A stretch of DNA of 64,000 nt from Allobosea sp. WAO (GTDB taxonomy: Bacteria; Pseudomonadota; Alphaproteobacteria; Rhizobiales; Beijerinckiaceae), in assembly GCF_001509835.1 (NCBI RefSeq), contig NZ_JXTJ01000008.1, forward strand, positions 707,711 through 771,710, written 5' to 3'. The notes under the pieces are model-generated. The model was not told the origin of the DNA. It worked only from the letters and a program-made list of their open reading frames with translations, and ran no database searches. Position numbers and translations under genes: made by a program. Positions 46,779-55,239 of this stretch are shown here, piece after piece; the first letter of the stretch is position 1, and the number at the start of each line of letters is the position of its first letter.

Positions 46779-46847
46779 GCTCTAGGTCTTTGTTTTATCG
46801 CGTTTTCTTCACGGGATCCGGTGCCCGCTTCGTTCGAGCATGCTCTA
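46777..46847. repeat. Dispersed 71-base intergenic repeat ending in the epimerase-like gene
   Basis: A segment flanked by direct copies of ATGCTCTA (46777-46784 and 46840-46847), with TTTGTTTTATCGCGTTTTC and a CACGGGATCCGGTGCCCGCTTCG middle. It resembles a small intergenic repeat that I remember as frequent in Rhizobiales genomes; only one copy is in the window. The right copy supplies the TAG stop of the minus-strand gene. Confidence 0.6.
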
Positions 46848-48023
46848 CCGGATCGGCATATCCGTCTTCAGGGCGTCGGAAAGTTCACGAAATATGCGGT
46901 GCCCTGATATCGCCAGGAGGGCATCGGCGAAGTTGGTCGCCCTCACCGGGCCGTAATCCGGTGTCTTCGAATCGTGCAACCAGTAGGCCGAAATCCCGCC
47001 GGGGTTGCGCACCTTCCACATGTATCTTGCCGCCGTCGCGATGCCCGCTCTGATCAAGGGCAGCACAGTCTTGTCGCCTGTCACCGTCCAATACCGATGC
47101 AGCGCCAGAACGCTCCCGATATGGCCGTTTATGACGCTCGTCGGGCGCCCCTCGATAGCCGGATATTCCTCAAACCACAGGTACTGCGAGGCATCGATGC
47201 GCCACAATTTCTCGGCGGTTCTGGCGTTTGTGAGGCCGGCAACGTAGCTTCGTGCCAAGTTGAGATAGCTCTCGTCGGCGGTTGCTTCGTGCAGGTCGAG
47301 CAAGCCGACTACCACGAAAGCGTTCGAGAACGCGCTGCGCCATCCCGCTGGCAGCGTTGAGGAAGCGAGGGCGAGTGGATGCTCGGCGGCGATGAAGGCG
47401 CTGGTCCCCTCACGGACGGTCTCACGCTCCCGTGCTGCTTCCAGACCCGCAATGAGAGCGAGGAAGCGCTTGTCCCCGGTCGCACGCCAGCGGCGCATGA
47501 TGATTGAAGCATTGACTGCGTAGTAGAAGGCGCTGAAGACCGTTTCCCCGTCCCTGGTCGGCCACGGGTAAGGCAGGTCGCTGTCATTCCCTGGCTCCCA
47601 GCCGGCCCGGTCTTCGGCAACGGCCAAGGGCACACGTGCGTCGAACGGCCTGATGTCGACACGCAATGTCTTGACGTGGCCGATGTCGAGCGTTTCGGAT
47701 GCGAGGTCGGGGATCGGCCTGACGCTGTGCCAGCGCCGCAGTTCCTCCAAGGCCTCGACCAGATCGTCGCCGTCGACGGGTTGCGACTTTTCTGCCCGCT
47801 TCTGTGCGAGTGCAGCCCGCATCTGCGCCAGTTCTACGGCCAAGGCGTATGAGCGTTCCTTGATCTGAAAGAGGTCGGCCTGAACGGCGACAGCGTGTTT
47901 CTCAGCCCGATACAGCGTGACGCCGACGGCGACCAAGACCATGGTGACCAAGACTGCCAGCACTGCAAAGGTGATGGCGCGGGTCATGCCCCCGCCGCTC
48001 GCATCTCGGCTGCGATCGATCAT
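46845..48023 (-). CDS. Membrane-anchored glucuronyl C5-epimerase-like protein
   Basis: A 392-residue protein with one N-terminal membrane helix (about 15-37), a short coiled coil (about 40-80), and an (alpha/alpha) barrel-like domain. The region YLWFEEYPAIEGRPTSVINGHI resembles the C-terminal domain of heparan/heparosan D-glucuronyl C5-epimerase, including the conserved Tyr/Glu-Tyr-Pro and Asn-Gly. A surface-polysaccharide uronate epimerase is possible, but no GT partner is adjacent. The start at 48023 overlaps the stop of a 67-residue frame (ATGA). The stop codon lies in a dispersed repeat, so the native C-terminus may be altered. Confidence 0.7.
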   Translation of the reverse strand: MIDRSRDASGGGMTRAITFAVLAVLVTMVLVAVGVTLYRAEKHAVAVQADLFQIKERSYALAVELAQMRAALAQKRAEKSQPVDGDDLVEALEELRRWHSVRPIPDLASETLDIGHVKTLRVDIRPFDARVPLAVAEDRAGWEPGNDSDLPYPWPTRDGETVFSAFYYAVNASIIMRRWRATGDKRFLALIAGLEAARERETVREGTSAFIAAEHPLALASSTLPAGWRSAFSNAFVVVGLLDLHEATADESYLNLARSYVAGLTNARTAEKLWRIDASQYLWFEEYPAIEGRPTSVINGHIGSVLALHRYWTVTGDKTVLPLIRAGIATAARYMWKVRNPGGISAYWLHDSKTPDYGPVRATNFADALLAISGHRIFRELSDALKTDMPIR

Positions 48024-48223
48024 GGCTTGACGTGCTCCGTCGCGACCGGGAAGGCACTGCCGGCAGCGGGCAGCAGCCCCAAATGCAGCCGACGCCGGGC
48101 CGCCCCGGTGCGCGATCCGGTGAGATATCCTGGAGATAGGTCGCCGATGGTGAAGCGGGGCGCAGCCACGATTGTCGCGACGACAACGGCAAGCTCAAGT
48201 CGCCCGAGAGCTTTCGGAAGCAA
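48020..48223 (-). CDS. 67-residue open frame coupled to the epimerase-like gene
   Basis: Unrecognised. TTG start with GGAG about 8 bases upstream; the stop overlaps the next start (ATGA). Codon use is like neighbouring genes. It reads LPKALGRLELAVVVATIVAAP, then an arginine-rich middle and a short hydrophobic end. The frame extends about 13 codons further upstream to a stop. It could be a real small protein or the last part of a larger lost gene. Confidence 0.4.
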   Translation of the reverse strand: MLPKALGRLELAVVVATIVAAPRFTIGDLSPGYLTGSRTGAARRRLHLGLLPAAGSAFPVATEHVKP

Positions 48224-48644
48224 GTCGACGTCTCCAGTAGCAAACGCCGGCCTCGTCTATCGCACAATCCTGCCGACGGAAACAGGCATTCGCTGACGGG
48301 CCGAGGAAGCGCGTCTGCATTTGAGGGCGCAGGGGCGCGCTTCGGCGTTTTCGGCCGTGCGGAGCTTGCCAGGGAGAATCAGGCGATTGCCGCTGATTCA
48401 GGGGTCTTCGTAGGCGGTCGGCTCAGGCTGTTCGGGCAGATGGTTGCTCGTATCGGGGCGATTGTTCTTCATCGTGCCGCCGTCCGTCGGTCCGGGAAAG
48501 CAGCCGTCGGAGCGGCGCACGGAGTTTCGCGGAACTTTCGGTTTCCATCCGTCTCCCTTGATGCTATTTCGTTCCGCGTCGTGCCGGCTTTGAGAATAGC
48601 TGGCGTGCCTGATTTGTGAGTGATAAGATGCACTTACGAGACGG
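48224..48644. other. 421-base gap upstream of tRNA-Pro
   Basis: No assured gene. On the minus strand a short frame from 48520 (GTG, 40 residues) or 48472 (ATG, 24 residues) to TGA at 48398-48400 has good codon use and a hydrophilic sequence (NNRPDTSNHLPEQPEPTAYE). The reading continues open well upstream toward the tRNA without a start codon. No strong ribosome site. It may be a small protein or remnant. Confidence 0.3.
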
Positions 48645-48721
48645 CGGGGTATAGCGCAGCCCGGTAGCGCATCTGCTTTGGGAGCAGAGGGTCCCAGGTT
48701 CGAATCCTGGTGCCCCGACCA
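48645..48721 (+). tRNA. tRNA-Pro (anticodon TGG)
   Basis: Seventy-seven bases with encoded CCA. Acceptor CGGGGTA pairs with TGCCCCG (one G-U); the anticodon loop TTTGGGA gives TGG; the T-arm reads GGTTCGAATCC. Confidence 0.97.
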
Positions 48722-48764
48722 TTCTCACGACTGCCGGCCGCTGGCGGGGAAGACGAGGAAGAGC

Positions 48765-49070
48765 ATGACCGCACGCATCTATTGCCCTGCTCGGACAGCG
48801 ATGCAGTCGGGTACGGCCAAGACCGGCCGCTGGCTCCTCGAGTATGAGCCCGAGCGCCCGCGCGAGGTCGAGCCGCTGATGGGCTGGACCTCGTCGAGCG
48901 ATATGAAAAGCCAGCTGAAGCTCTGGTTCGAGAGCGCCGATGAGGCGGTCGCCTATGCCGAGCGCAATGGCATCCCCTATCGCCTCGAGCAACCGCATCA
49001 GCCGAAGCGGCGTCCCATGGCATATTCGGACAATTTCAAGTTCAACCGCGTCGGCCAGTGGACGCACTGA
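48765..49070 (+). CDS. ETC complex I subunit, NDUFS4-like
   Basis: A 101-residue homologue of the mitochondrial 18-kDa supernumerary complex I subunit. Pattern: ARIYCPARTAMQSG at the N-terminus, a WLLEYEPERPREVEPLMGWTSS block, AVAYAERNGIPYRL, and the YSDNFKFNRVGQWTH end typical of this family. It binds the peripheral arm near NuoE/F/G and stabilises it. It is located 35 kb from the nuo operon, alone between tRNA-Pro and tRNA-Arg. Ribosome site GAGGAAGAGC before the ATG. Confidence 0.94.
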   Translation: MTARIYCPARTAMQSGTAKTGRWLLEYEPERPREVEPLMGWTSSSDMKSQLKLWFESADEAVAYAERNGIPYRLEQPHQPKRRPMAYSDNFKFNRVGQWTH

Positions 49071-49110
49071 AGAACTTCAGGCGAGGGGCGCATGCCCGCC
49101 GCACTTCTAC

Positions 49111-49187
49111 GGGCCCGTAGCTCAGCTGGATAGAGCAGCAGCCTTCTAAGCTGCTGGTCACAGGTTCGAATCCTGTCGGGCTCGCCA
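49111..49187 (+). tRNA. tRNA-Arg (anticodon TCT)
   Basis: Seventy-seven bases with encoded CCA. Acceptor GGGCCCG pairs with CGGGCTC; D-arm AGCTCAGCTGGATAGAGC; anticodon loop CTTCTAA gives TCT; T-arm GGTTCGAATCC. Confidence 0.97.
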
Positions 49188-49317
49188 TTGATATCATTGC
49201 GGAATCTCTCTTTGTTTCGCGGTGCATTCTGACAAGTGGATTGCAGGTCATTCTGATATCCGAAGGCACGGCGCTTTCCGGTCGGGCTGCAGAGCTGCTC
49301 GTCGTCGCGAGCCGCGC

Positions 49318-49539
49318 TCACGGTCGCCGGCGCGGCAGCGAACGGGCGAGATAGCCGAGCGCGAACCCGACGAGGGCGAGCGAAATGCCGGTGCAGATGA
49401 CGCCCGCCGGCGTGATCCGGGCGCGGCCCTGCAGCGTGACGTGCCTGCCTACGCGCAGGTCGAACTCCGCTCGCATTTCCTCGGGGTGCGCGGGAAAGGC
49501 GTCGGCGATTACCGGCTTGGTCTCGATCTCGGACATCAT
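49318..49539 (-). CDS. 73-residue tail-anchored-like small protein
   Basis: Unrecognised. Starts MMSEIETKPVIADAF, has a basic middle (LRVGRHVTLQGRARITPAG) and one membrane helix at about residues 47-65, then an Arg-rich end. The start overlaps the stop of the DUF6790-type gene (ATGA), so the two are translated together. Codon use is normal. Confidence 0.65.
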   Translation of the reverse strand: MMSEIETKPVIADAFPAHPEEMRAEFDLRVGRHVTLQGRARITPAGVICTGISLALVGFALGYLARSLPRRRP

Positions 49540-50027
49540 GCGCTCCCTGTTTCGCGCTTCGCCTGCAGGTAGAGCAGCGGCAGCAGGATGATCTCGGCGA
49601 TCGTGACCGCCAGCAGCGCCCCGAAATTGTTGGGTGCGAGATTGCCGCCGGCGAATGCGTCGTGAACGTGATTCACTGCTACGCCAAAATAGAAGAGCAC
49701 CAGGCAGAGGATCACTGCCGCCTTGAAGGCGAGGGGCCGCCAGAACGAGACCATCGCCGTGATCCCCATCGCCATGTCGGCCACGCCGACCTCGTACTCG
49801 AACGGACTGGGCTGCCACCCTATCGATCGCGAGGCGATCTCGGGAAAGAAGACATGGAAGGCTCCCGACCAGAGGCTGCCGAAACCGATCGGCAGTAACA
49901 GCAGCCAGTTCAGGAGACGCGCGCAATAGGACGGCGGAGCCTTCACGCTGGAGGCGATCACAAAAGCCAGGATAAAAAGCAACGGCGTCAGGTTGCCGAG
50001 CACGAGGCGGGTGATCGCTTCAATCAT
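49536..50027 (-). CDS. DUF6790-like integral membrane protein
   Basis: A 163-residue protein with about five membrane helices, no signal peptide. Features such as LLPIGFGSLWSGAFHVFFPE, EVGVADMAMGI and NHVHDAF match a family of uncharacterised small membrane proteins (I believe DUF6790). It is the first gene of a pair with the 73-residue protein. No function can be inferred. Confidence 0.7.
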   Translation of the reverse strand: MIEAITRLVLGNLTPLLFILAFVIASSVKAPPSYCARLLNWLLLLPIGFGSLWSGAFHVFFPEIASRSIGWQPSPFEYEVGVADMAMGITAMVSFWRPLAFKAAVILCLVLFYFGVAVNHVHDAFAGGNLAPNNFGALLAVTIAEIILLPLLYLQAKRETGSA

Positions 50028-50533
50028 GGCAGCTCCCAGATGAGCCCGACGCTGGTTACAGGCTGAGAATGACTGAAACCAGCGGTCGAGACCATCGCGC
50101 AGTCATCGCTTGATGCTTGCTCTATCGGCGCCGCCACTACCCCAGCTGGTTTCGCATTTGATCTAGGTTAAGCACGCGCGCGCCGGAGGTCGGTAGCAAG
50201 GAACCGCTGCCACTTGCCGAAGTGGACATAGGCCACTTTTGGTGAGGACGAGGTCGAAGTGCTGGATGCGGTTCTGGTGGGAGGGGGAATGCTCTCCGTG
50301 GCGGGCGTCTCGTGGTGGGCCACAGTCCGCTGGAAGTTGTAGAGACTTCTGGTGCTTATGCAGATTTCATAACGTCTCGTAGGAGCGCCGGCCGGCGCCG
50401 GGGCGGCTCGGCGTGTCGCCACACCTTGTGCCAAGCGCCTGAAGCGGGGATGCTGCCGGCGAGCCTGCGGCTCCCTGGGTCCGGTTTCTCCCAGAGGCTT
50501 GGTGCTTCGTCATCCTGTTCGGGAGGCCCTGAG
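50028..50533. other. 506-base divergent gap
   Basis: Separates the DUF6790-like gene from the amidohydrolase. I see no frame with convincing codon use, no strong hairpin terminator and no clear promoter on either strand. Confidence 0.45.
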
Positions 50534-51895
50534 ATGAGAATGCTGACCCGGCGGCGGCTCCTCGCGACTCTCCCCGTTCTGGCTTCGGGCATGGCGAGTC
50601 CGCTGCGGGCGCAGCCGGCGGCGCCTGCCGGGGCCGCGACGACGCTGTTCCAGGACGTGCGCATCTTCGATGGCACGGGCGCTGCGCTCTCGGCGCCATC
50701 CCATGTCCTCGTCCGCGGCAACCTGATCGAGCGCATCTCGGCGGCGCCGATTCCCGCTGAACCCGGCACGCTCGTGATCGCGGGCGGCGGCCGGATCCTG
50801 ATGCCGGGCCTGACCGATATGCACTGGCACGCCATGATGGTGCGCTCGACGCCGTCGCAGGCGATCTTCGGCAATCTCGGCTTCAACTACCTGTCGGCGG
50901 GTGCCGAGGCTACGGCAACGCTGATGCGCGGCTTCACCACCATTCGCGACATGGGCGGGCCGTCCTTCGGCCTCAAGCAGGCGATCGACGCCGGGGTCCT
51001 TCCCGGGCCGCGCATCTACCCCTCGGGCGCGGTCATCACCGTGACCAGCGGCCATGGCGATTTCCGGCAGCAGACCGAGCTGCCGCGCTCGCCGGGGACA
51101 TTGTCGCGCATGGAGCAGATCGGCGGCAGCATGCTGGCCGACAGCCCGGACGAGGTGCGTCTGCGCGTCCGCGAGCAGCTGATGCAGGGCGCTTCGCAGA
51201 TCAAGCTGACCGCTGGCGGCGGCGTCGCATCGCCGTTCAGCCCGCTCGACGTCTCGACCTTCACGGCCGAGGAGCTTCGCGCTGCGGTCGAGGCCGCCGA
51301 GAACTGGGGGACCTATGTCACCGTGCACGCCTATACGCCGGCGGCGATCAAGCGCGCGATCGCGGCCGGCGTGAAATGCATCGAGCATGGCCATCTGATG
51401 GACGAGGCATCGGCCAAGCTGATCGCCGACAACGATATCTGGCTCAGCACGCAGGCCTTTCCCGATGAAATGGCCGAGGCGTTTCCGCCGGGATCGGGCG
51501 AGCGCGCCAAGGCTTATTCGGTGTTCGCCGGAACGGAGAAGACCTTCGAGCTGGCGAAAAAGTACAGGCTCAAGCTCGCCTTCGGCACCGACATCCTGTT
51601 CTCGGCGCAGCTCGCGACGCGGCATGGCGAATTGCTCGCCAAGTTCGCTCGCTGGTTCACGCCCGCCGAGACCCTCGCCATGGCGACTGGCACGAATGCT
51701 CGCCTGCTGGAGCTGTCCGGCCTTCGCAACCCCTATCCGGGCAAGCTCGGCGTCGTCGCAGCCAATGCCCTGGCCGACCTCTTGCTGGTCGATGGCAATC
51801 CGCTCGAGAACATCAACCTCGTCGCCGATCCCCACAGGAATTTCGTGGTGATCATGAAGGACGGCCGTATCTTCAAGAATACGCTGGCACGCTGA
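50534..51895 (+). CDS. Exported metal-dependent amidohydrolase
   Basis: A 453-residue hydrolase of the imidazolonepropionase / Xaa-Pro dipeptidase (Sgx-type) branch of the amidohydrolase superfamily. The N-terminus LTRRRLLATLPVLASGM is a twin-arginine-like signal. Metal-site residues: HxH in DMHWHAM, Lys in IKLTAGGG, His in TVHAY, His in IEHGHL and Asp in FGTDILF. The end of the barrel returns to the small beta domain (ADLLLVDGNPLENI). Substrate unknown; members hydrolyse dipeptides or other amides. Confidence 0.88.
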   Translation: MRMLTRRRLLATLPVLASGMASPLRAQPAAPAGAATTLFQDVRIFDGTGAALSAPSHVLVRGNLIERISAAPIPAEPGTLVIAGGGRILMPGLTDMHWHAMMVRSTPSQAIFGNLGFNYLSAGAEATATLMRGFTTIRDMGGPSFGLKQAIDAGVLPGPRIYPSGAVITVTSGHGDFRQQTELPRSPGTLSRMEQIGGSMLADSPDEVRLRVREQLMQGASQIKLTAGGGVASPFSPLDVSTFTAEELRAAVEAAENWGTYVTVHAYTPAAIKRAIAAGVKCIEHGHLMDEASAKLIADNDIWLSTQAFPDEMAEAFPPGSGERAKAYSVFAGTEKTFELAKKYRLKLAFGTDILFSAQLATRHGELLAKFARWFTPAETLAMATGTNARLLELSGLRNPYPGKLGVVAANALADLLLVDGNPLENINLVADPHRNFVVIMKDGRIFKNTLAR

Positions 51896-52084
51896 GTAGA
51901 GCGCGGCTCACCCCCGTGCAGGTCGCTTCGGGCGGCCTGACGCTTCCCTGAACCCTGCGCTCGCTCCCCAAACCGCGTTTCCCGAGCCGCGGGAACACGG
52001 CTGCCCCGGTTGGGTTGGAGTGCCTTGATGGGCCAGCATTCCAGCATGGAGGCTGGCCAAGTGGCATGTCGGCGGGGGGGCATC

Positions 52085-52582
52085 ATGATCATGATCGGTG
52101 AGATGGAGTTGATCGGCAGGCTGCTCATCGGCACTGCCGCCGGCGTCGCAGTCGGTTTCGAGCGGACGCGCAAGCAGAAGAGCGCGGGTATTCGGACCTT
52201 CGGCCTGGTCGGGCTGGGGACCGCCGCGGCGGCCTCGATCTTCAGCGATCCCAGCCAGACCGATGCGGCGAGCCGCGTTGTGCAGGGCATCGTCACCGGT
52301 ATCGGTTTCCTCGGGGCCGGCACCATCGTGCTGCGCGATCGCGAGCTGCATCCGCGCGGCCTGACGACCGCGGCCGCGATCTGGGTCACGGCTGCGCTCG
52401 GCTGTGCCGCCGGCCTCGGCGACTGGCCCATTGTCGTGACGGCGGTGTTTGTCGCTCTTCTTTTGCTCGCGGTGGACCATTCCATCGAGCGCTGGGCCGG
52501 CGGCGATCGGGATCTGGAAGCGGAGGCTTCAGGTGCCACGCAGGACCGCGAGGGGGCGCCGTCGAAGGCGCCGGAACGCTGA
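52085..52582 (+). CDS. MgtC/SapB family membrane protein
   Basis: A 165-residue protein with four or five membrane helices. Family motifs: GFERTRKQKSAGIRTFGLVGLG and GIVTGIGFLGAGTIV, then GLTTAAAIWVTAALG. In pathogens MgtC helps growth in low Mg and regulates F-ATPase; in soil bacteria the role is less clear. It lacks the C-terminal ACT-like domain of long MgtC. ATG at 52085 follows a G-rich stretch; 52091 is an alternative. A hairpin follows the gene. Confidence 0.88.
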   Translation: MIMIGEMELIGRLLIGTAAGVAVGFERTRKQKSAGIRTFGLVGLGTAAAASIFSDPSQTDAASRVVQGIVTGIGFLGAGTIVLRDRELHPRGLTTAAAIWVTAALGCAAGLGDWPIVVTAVFVALLLLAVDHSIERWAGGDRDLEAEASGATQDREGAPSKAPER

Positions 52583-52595
52583 TCGGACGGGAAAA

Positions 52596-52622
52596 GCCGC
52601 TGCCGAACTGCGCGGCAGCGGC
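52596..52622. terminator. Hairpin between convergent mgtC-like and HigA-like genes
   Basis: GCCGCTGCC (52596-52604) pairs with GGCAGCGGC (52614-52622). No T-tract, but it lies between two convergent genes and may end both. Confidence 0.55.
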
Positions 52623-52638
52623 GCCGGTCTGCTGGCGA

Positions 52639-52806
52639 TCAGTGGATTGCTTCGTCGAGGCGCAGTTCGAAGGCGAGCATGGCCTCGGCCAGAGCCTCCA
52701 GTTCGCGGGCCTTCTCGGGGCTGTCGGGCGTGATGCTCAATTCGGCCACGCGTCGCTGGGCCCGCTCGAAGTCCTCGTCAGTGTGAACGGCGATAGGTGT
52801 CTTCAT
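52639..52806 (-). CDS. 55-residue HigA-like N-terminal fragment
   Basis: A small acidic helical protein: HTDEDFERAQRRVAEL, then SPEKARELEALAEAMLAFE. This resembles the N-terminal half of HigA-type antitoxins, which bind their toxin, but the DNA-binding helix-turn-helix half is absent and no HigB-like toxin gene is adjacent. It could be a stand-alone antitoxin-like protein or a remnant. The upstream sequence is G-rich (GGGGGG) and could be the ribosome site. Confidence 0.6.
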   Translation of the reverse strand: MKTPIAVHTDEDFERAQRRVAELSITPDSPEKARELEALAEAMLAFELRLDEAIH

Positions 52807-52942
52807 GGCCAAGCCCCCTCGCTCCTGCCGCGAAGGTGAGCTTGCGCGCGCAACCATGCCGCTTCAACGGACAAGGAGGGGGATGGTCCGTCCCGGATGG
52901 GCGTGCCGCGGGATTCCGCCGTACCGCAAATGCAGTAGGGCG

Positions 52943-53206
52943 CTACTCCTCCCGTCCCCAATTGCGCAGTTGCCGGATCGACGGTCTCGCCCGCCAGAGG
53001 TCAGCCGCGAGTCGCAGACCGAAGAACAGGGCAAAGCTCGGCAGGGCTGCCGCGACCGGCACGGTCACCAGCCCCATGGCGCAGCCGCCTGAGTCGCCCG
53101 GTCCACATTTCGCATCGAAGATCATCGCGGCGATCACGATCAGCATGGCGATAGCCGGACCGATTAGAAGGCCAAGAAGGCCGCTCTTGAAGGCGCGCCA
53201 CAGCAT
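52943..53206 (-). CDS. 87-residue small membrane protein
   Basis: Unrecognised. Two predicted membrane helices (about 8-30 and 45-68) flank a short loop with two cysteines (DAKCGPGDSGGCAMG). The C-terminal end is Arg-rich. The start has GGAAGG about 10 bases upstream. It is divergent from the GT39 gene. Confidence 0.6.
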   Translation of the reverse strand: MLWRAFKSGLLGLLIGPAIAMLIVIAAMIFDAKCGPGDSGGCAMGLVTVPVAAALPSFALFFGLRLAADLWRARPSIRQLRNWGREE

Positions 53207-53484
53207 CTTTCGCGGTCCTTCCGGGGCTGCGCCTCACTGGCGCAGGCTCACGATAACGTAGCGGCTACGCAACGTCGCTATCGCCGTATGCGTGCACCGC
53301 GACCCGGCCGCCATCTTGCCGCTGGCGGCGCGAGGCCGTAAACGCGCGGAAACCGCACCGCCATGATCACGCCCGAAAGCGGGGCCATGCGCTGCGCCCG
53401 ATTGCGGGATCTGCCCGCGACCTCCCTGCGGCGTTCGGGTGGTCTGGTTTTGTTGCCCGCATGTTGCGGCTGCAAGGAGTGTCG

Positions 53485-55173
53485 ATGTCCTCGTTCGGCT
53501 CTGGGCTCGATCGGCTCGCTGGCTTCGCTTCGGCGAGCCATCTGCGGGCCTGCCTGCTTCTGGTCCTGCTTTCGCTCGGCGCCTTCCTGCCGGGTTTTTC
53601 CAGCTTGCAGCCGTTCGACCGCGACGAGCCGCGCTTTGCCCAGGCCAGCAAGCAGATGCTGGAGACCCGCGACTTCGTCGACATCCGTTTCCAGGACGAG
53701 GCCCGGCACAAGAAGCCCGTCGGCATCTACTGGCTGCAATCGGCCACCGTCAGTGCCGGTGAGGCGCTGGGCGTGCCGGCAGCGCGCACGACGATCTGGC
53801 TCTATCGCCTGCCATCCCTGATCGGCGCGATCGCGACCGTGCTTCTGACCTATTGGGCGCTCCTCGCCTTCGTCGGCGCACGCCTTGCCTTGCTCGGTGG
53901 CGCGCTGATGGCTGCTGCCGTGCTGCTCGGCGTTGAGGCGCGGATCGCCAAGACCGATGCTGTGCTGGCCGCCTGCGCCGTCGCGACCATGGGTGCGCTC
54001 GCCAGGACCTGGCTCGACTGGACGCGCTCGCTCGCCTTCGTGCCGAGCCGCCACAACTGGCTGGTGTTCTGGGGGGCGACGGCGCTCGCCTTGCTGATCA
54101 AGGGGCCGATCGTGCCGATGGTCTGGGGGCTGGCGGTGTTGGTGCTGAGCATCAGGGAGCGCTCCCTGCGCTGGTTCGCGCCGCTGCGGCCCAGGGCCGG
54201 CCTGCTGCTCTGCCTCGTCGTTGTCCTGCCCTGGTTCATCGCCATCGCCTTGAAGAGCGGCGGCGAGTTCTTCACCGAGAGCGTCGGCAAGGACATGCTC
54301 GGCAAGGTCGGGGAGGGGCAGGAGAAGCATTGGGGGCCGCCGGGTCTCTATCTCCTGCTGTTCTTCGGGACCTATTGGCCGTCGGCCGCGATCGCCGCCA
54401 TGGCCGTCCCCTTCGTCTGGGTCCGGCGCCGCGAGCCGCAGATCCTCTTCCTGATCGCCTGGATCGTGCCGTCCTGGCTGGTCTTCGAGGCGGTGCCGAC
54501 CAAGCTGCCCCATTACGTGCTGCCGCTCTATCCGGCGATCACGGCGCTGTTGCTGCTGGCGATGATCAATGGCGGTATCGACCGCTTCCGGCGCGGCGCG
54601 AGCCTCACCGCCGCGCTGGTCGTGCTGGTGCCGGCGGCTCTGGTCGGCGTCATCCTCTACGGCAACTGGACGCTCGACCGCACGCTGCCCTGGCTTGCCT
54701 TGCCGGTCCTGGCGCTGGCGCTGTTCTTCGCCTTCCTCGGCTTCCTCGCCTTCCGGCGCGGCGAGACCGAGGGCGCGCTCTGGCGCGGCGTTGTCGCGAG
54801 CCTGCTGCTCAGCGCCGGTGTCTTCGGCCTTGCCGCGCCGAGCCTGCGCTCGCTGCAATTGTCGCCGCGACTGGCGGAGGCGGTGCGCTCGGTCGGCTGC
54901 GCGGCGCCCAAGGTCATGACCGTCGGCTACCGCGAGCCCAGCCTCGTCTTCCTCGTCGGCACCGATCTGGCGATGGGCTATGACGGCGCCGCTGCCGCCG
55001 CCTTCCTGCGCGAGCCCGGCTGCCGTGTCGCTCTCATCGAGCAGCGCGTCTCGCAGGGCTTCGTCGAGGGCATCGCCGGATTGACGCCGGCGCCGCGCCT
55101 CGCCACCACGATCCAGGGCTTCAACCTCAATGGCGGCAAGCGCCTGTCGATCAGCGTCTATGTCCGCGACTGA
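53485..55173 (+). CDS. ArnT-like glycosyltransferase (GT39/GT83)
   Basis: A 562-residue inner-membrane protein with about twelve helices that uses a polyprenyl-phosphate sugar in the periplasm. The conserved acidic motif is FDRDEPRFAQASKQM after helix 1, and the C-terminal periplasmic part is short. In Salmonella ArnT adds aminoarabinose to lipid A; in Rhizobium, RgtA-D add galacturonate. The start at 53485 has AAGGAG 5 bases upstream. First gene of a cassette with a polyprenyl-phosphate sugar transferase and a LAB_N protein. Confidence 0.9.
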   Translation: MSSFGSGLDRLAGFASASHLRACLLLVLLSLGAFLPGFSSLQPFDRDEPRFAQASKQMLETRDFVDIRFQDEARHKKPVGIYWLQSATVSAGEALGVPAARTTIWLYRLPSLIGAIATVLLTYWALLAFVGARLALLGGALMAAAVLLGVEARIAKTDAVLAACAVATMGALARTWLDWTRSLAFVPSRHNWLVFWGATALALLIKGPIVPMVWGLAVLVLSIRERSLRWFAPLRPRAGLLLCLVVVLPWFIAIALKSGGEFFTESVGKDMLGKVGEGQEKHWGPPGLYLLLFFGTYWPSAAIAAMAVPFVWVRRREPQILFLIAWIVPSWLVFEAVPTKLPHYVLPLYPAITALLLLAMINGGIDRFRRGASLTAALVVLVPAALVGVILYGNWTLDRTLPWLALPVLALALFFAFLGFLAFRRGETEGALWRGVVASLLLSAGVFGLAAPSLRSLQLSPRLAEAVRSVGCAAPKVMTVGYREPSLVFLVGTDLAMGYDGAAAAAFLREPGCRVALIEQRVSQGFVEGIAGLTPAPRLATTIQGFNLNGGKRLSISVYVRD

Positions 55174-55239
55174 TCGGCGCTTGCCCCATCGCGTCGCTTG
55201 ACGCAGTTTGCGCCCGCAACCGCAGAAAGACCCGTTTCC

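Noticed and set aside
51896..52084. Possible Mg riboswitch before the MgtC-family gene
   Set aside because: The leader is only 189 bases and shows one weak hairpin; I do not see the conserved core of an M-box or a terminator that could switch.
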